A stretch of 64,000 nt of DNA from an uncultured Rhodospirillales bacterium (GTDB taxonomy: Bacteria > Pseudomonadota > Alphaproteobacteria > CACIAM-22H2): positions 1-64,000 of the forward strand of contig CALANV010000043.1 in NCBI GenBank assembly GCA_937926175.1, in the 5' to 3' direction. A model generated the notes under the pieces. The model worked only from the letters and a program-made list of their open reading frames with translations. It searched no databases and was not told where the DNA came from. Shown here piece by piece: positions 61,057-64,000 of this stretch (its first letter is position 1; the number at the start of each line of letters is the position of its first letter). A program made the translations under genes and the position numbers.

Positions 61057-62493
61057 ATGATCGCGCGCAAACCCGACTTGCGCGAAGCTTCGGACGACCA
61101 TGTCCCGGCACCGGAGGTGTCTGCCGCGGCGGTGTCGGATGCGGTGTTTGCGGCACTGATCGAACGTCTGGGGCCGTTCGAGCGGCGGCCCCGGCTCGCC
61201 GTCGGCGTGTCGGGCGGCGCGGACAGCCTCGCCCTCGTCCTGCTCGCGGATCGGTGGGCGCGGTCGCGGGGCGGAGAGGTGACGGCGCTTACCGTCGATC
61301 ATGGATTGCGGCCGGAATCCGCGGCGGAAGCCGCCCAGGTCGGCGAGTGGCTTGCCCGACGCGGCATCGCGCATCACGTGCTGCGATGGGAAGGGGCGAA
61401 GCCGCGCACCGGCATCCAGCAGGCCGCACGGGAGGCGCGCCGCGCCCTGCTGCTGGAATGGTGCCGCCAGGCCGGCGTCCTGCATCTTCTGCTGGCCCAT
61501 CACCACGACGACCAGCTCGAGACGATGATGCTGCGGCGGGTGCATGGCAGCGGTCCCGACGGCCTTGCGGCGATGGCCGCGGTCGTGGAGACGCCCGAGG
61601 TGCGGATCCTCCGCCCGCTCCTCGACGTCCCGGGTCATCGGCTCAAGGCGACGTTGCAGCACCTCGGTCAGCCATGGATCGAGGACCCGAGCAATCGCGA
61701 TCCGACCTTCGAGCGGGTGCGTATCCGGCAGTCCCTGTCGGCGCCGGCACACGGCACGGCCGGCGGTGCGCCCGTGCCGCCCGATCCGCATCGCTTCGGC
61801 GCAGCACGCGCGGCCCGGGACGCGGAGGTTGCAGCGCTGCTGGCCGCGGCCGCAGCGATCTACCCCGAGGGCTGGGCAGTGCTGGACCCGATCAGGCTGC
61901 GTGCGGCCGATACGGAATTGTCGCGGCGCGCGCTCACGCGGATCCTGCTTGCGGTCGGCGGTGCGGCCTATCCGCCGCGCAGCGAGCGGCTCGAACGGCT
62001 CCATGACGTCCTCCGGCGTGATGCGCTGGGGGGCGGACATACGCTTGCGGGATGCCGGATCCTGCCGCGGCGGGGCGGCATCTTGTTCGTGCGCGAGCCG
62101 GCCGCGGCTGCGCACGACGTCGCCGTCGACCGGGCGGGGACGTTCGAATGGGACCGTCGGTTCGTGGTCAAGGTGGCGGGAAGGGGGCCGTGGGACGGGC
62201 GCGGCTACCGGCTCGCCCGGTTGGGGGAGGCCGGCTGGGCGCAGGTGGCCGCCGCCGATCCTGCGGTGCGAAACCGGCCCGTTCCGGCGGCGGCAAGGCC
62301 CAGCCTGCCGGCTCTATGGGATCTTGACGGGGTGGTCTCGGTGCCCCACCTCCTCTATAGACGCCAGGGCGTTCAGCCTGATAGCGTGGAGATCGTTTCC
62401 ATGACGTTCCGCCCACGCCATGCATTGGCGGGCACGGGTTTCTTTGTCCTGACTGATCGGCACGCCCCCGGTCGGATCAACATGTCACGATGA
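61057..62493 (+). CDS. tilS: tRNA(Ile) lysidine synthetase TilS
   Basis: PP-loop enzyme that converts C34 of the tRNA(Ile) CAU anticodon to lysidine, an essential modification. The 478-residue protein has the PP-loop SGGADS at residues 52-57. Conserved blocks are TVDHGLRPESAAEAAQVGEWL, AHHHDDQLETMMLRRVHGSG and RPLLDVPGHRLKATLQHLGQPWIEDPSNRD. The C-terminal part is longer and more divergent than in the minimal family. It is followed by ftsH with a 10-nt gap, a conserved pair. Confidence 0.92.
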   Translation: MIARKPDLREASDDHVPAPEVSAAAVSDAVFAALIERLGPFERRPRLAVGVSGGADSLALVLLADRWARSRGGEVTALTVDHGLRPESAAEAAQVGEWLARRGIAHHVLRWEGAKPRTGIQQAAREARRALLLEWCRQAGVLHLLLAHHHDDQLETMMLRRVHGSGPDGLAAMAAVVETPEVRILRPLLDVPGHRLKATLQHLGQPWIEDPSNRDPTFERVRIRQSLSAPAHGTAGGAPVPPDPHRFGAARAARDAEVAALLAAAAAIYPEGWAVLDPIRLRAADTELSRRALTRILLAVGGAAYPPRSERLERLHDVLRRDALGGGHTLAGCRILPRRGGILFVREPAAAAHDVAVDRAGTFEWDRRFVVKVAGRGPWDGRGYRLARLGEAGWAQVAAADPAVRNRPVPAAARPSLPALWDLDGVVSVPHLLYRRQGVQPDSVEIVSMTFRPRHALAGTGFFVLTDRHAPGRINMSR

Positions 62494-62503
62494 GGCGTGG
62501 ACG

Positions 62504-64000
<1,497 letters not shown>

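Overview
The window is GC-rich DNA from an alphaproteobacterium. The evidence is gene families typical of that class (a TrcR/DUF1013 regulator, an RcdA/DUF1465 protein, DUF1192), the gene order zapA-6S RNA-ymdB-yebC-ruvCAB-ybgC-tolQRAB-pal-cpoB-tilS-ftsH, and an EF-P gene near thiE and a class I fructose-bisphosphate aldolase. A Rhodospirillales-like lineage fits, but the exact taxon cannot be read from the sequence alone. No rRNA, tRNA, transposase or phage gene was recognised. The only sign of foreign-DNA interaction is a CRISPR array cut by the left edge.

Layout. 1-779: the trailer end of a CRISPR array (11 repeats, 10 complete spacers), with no cas gene to its right. 0.9-18.6 kb: mixed metabolism and housekeeping. 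It holds an acyl-CoA ligase with a histone-H1-like tail divergent from propionyl-CoA synthetase, an SDR, trcR, a quinone oxidoreductase, an orphan CoxL-like molybdenum hydroxylase subunit, 3-hydroxybutyrate dehydrogenase, a metY operon preceded by two structured RNA candidates, hsp20 with a ROSE-like thermometer, an rcdA homologue, rpmE, cyaY and an exporter of the MsbA type. 18.7-29.0 kb: a divergent catabolic cluster. GntR regulator, two peptide-type permeases and a 2-hydroxyacid dehydrogenase run left; a binding protein, an RraA-type aldolase, two ATPases, an enolase-superfamily dehydratase and a second RraA run right. 29.1-37.5 kb: small glycine-zipper and BamE-like envelope proteins, a two-component system, OsmC, and an OmpA / ExbB-like / coiled-coil-OmpA envelope set. 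37.5-50 kb: inositol-phosphatase-like protein, EF-P, thiE, aldolase, a creatininase-family amidohydrolase, epmB and epmA, a PAS histidine kinase, gap and transketolase. 50-64 kb: zapA, 6S RNA, the Holliday-junction genes, the Tol-Pal system, tilS and the first 499 codons of ftsH.

How parts work together. Propionyl-CoA synthetase, the acyl-CoA ligase and 3-hydroxybutyrate dehydrogenase point to short-chain acid and PHB-type metabolism. The 18.7-29 kb cluster reads as uptake of a carboxylated compound, dehydration to a keto-deoxy acid, aldol cleavage and reduction of the 2-oxo fragment; this is inference. EF-P, EpmA and EpmB form a set for lysine modification of EF-P. TolQRAB-Pal-CpoB with ZapA serves envelope constriction at division.

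The most unusual signal is upstream of metY. Two terminator-ended RNA candidates lie in tandem, and 14 nt of the first are perfectly complementary to the loop of a hairpin at the 5' end of the second.
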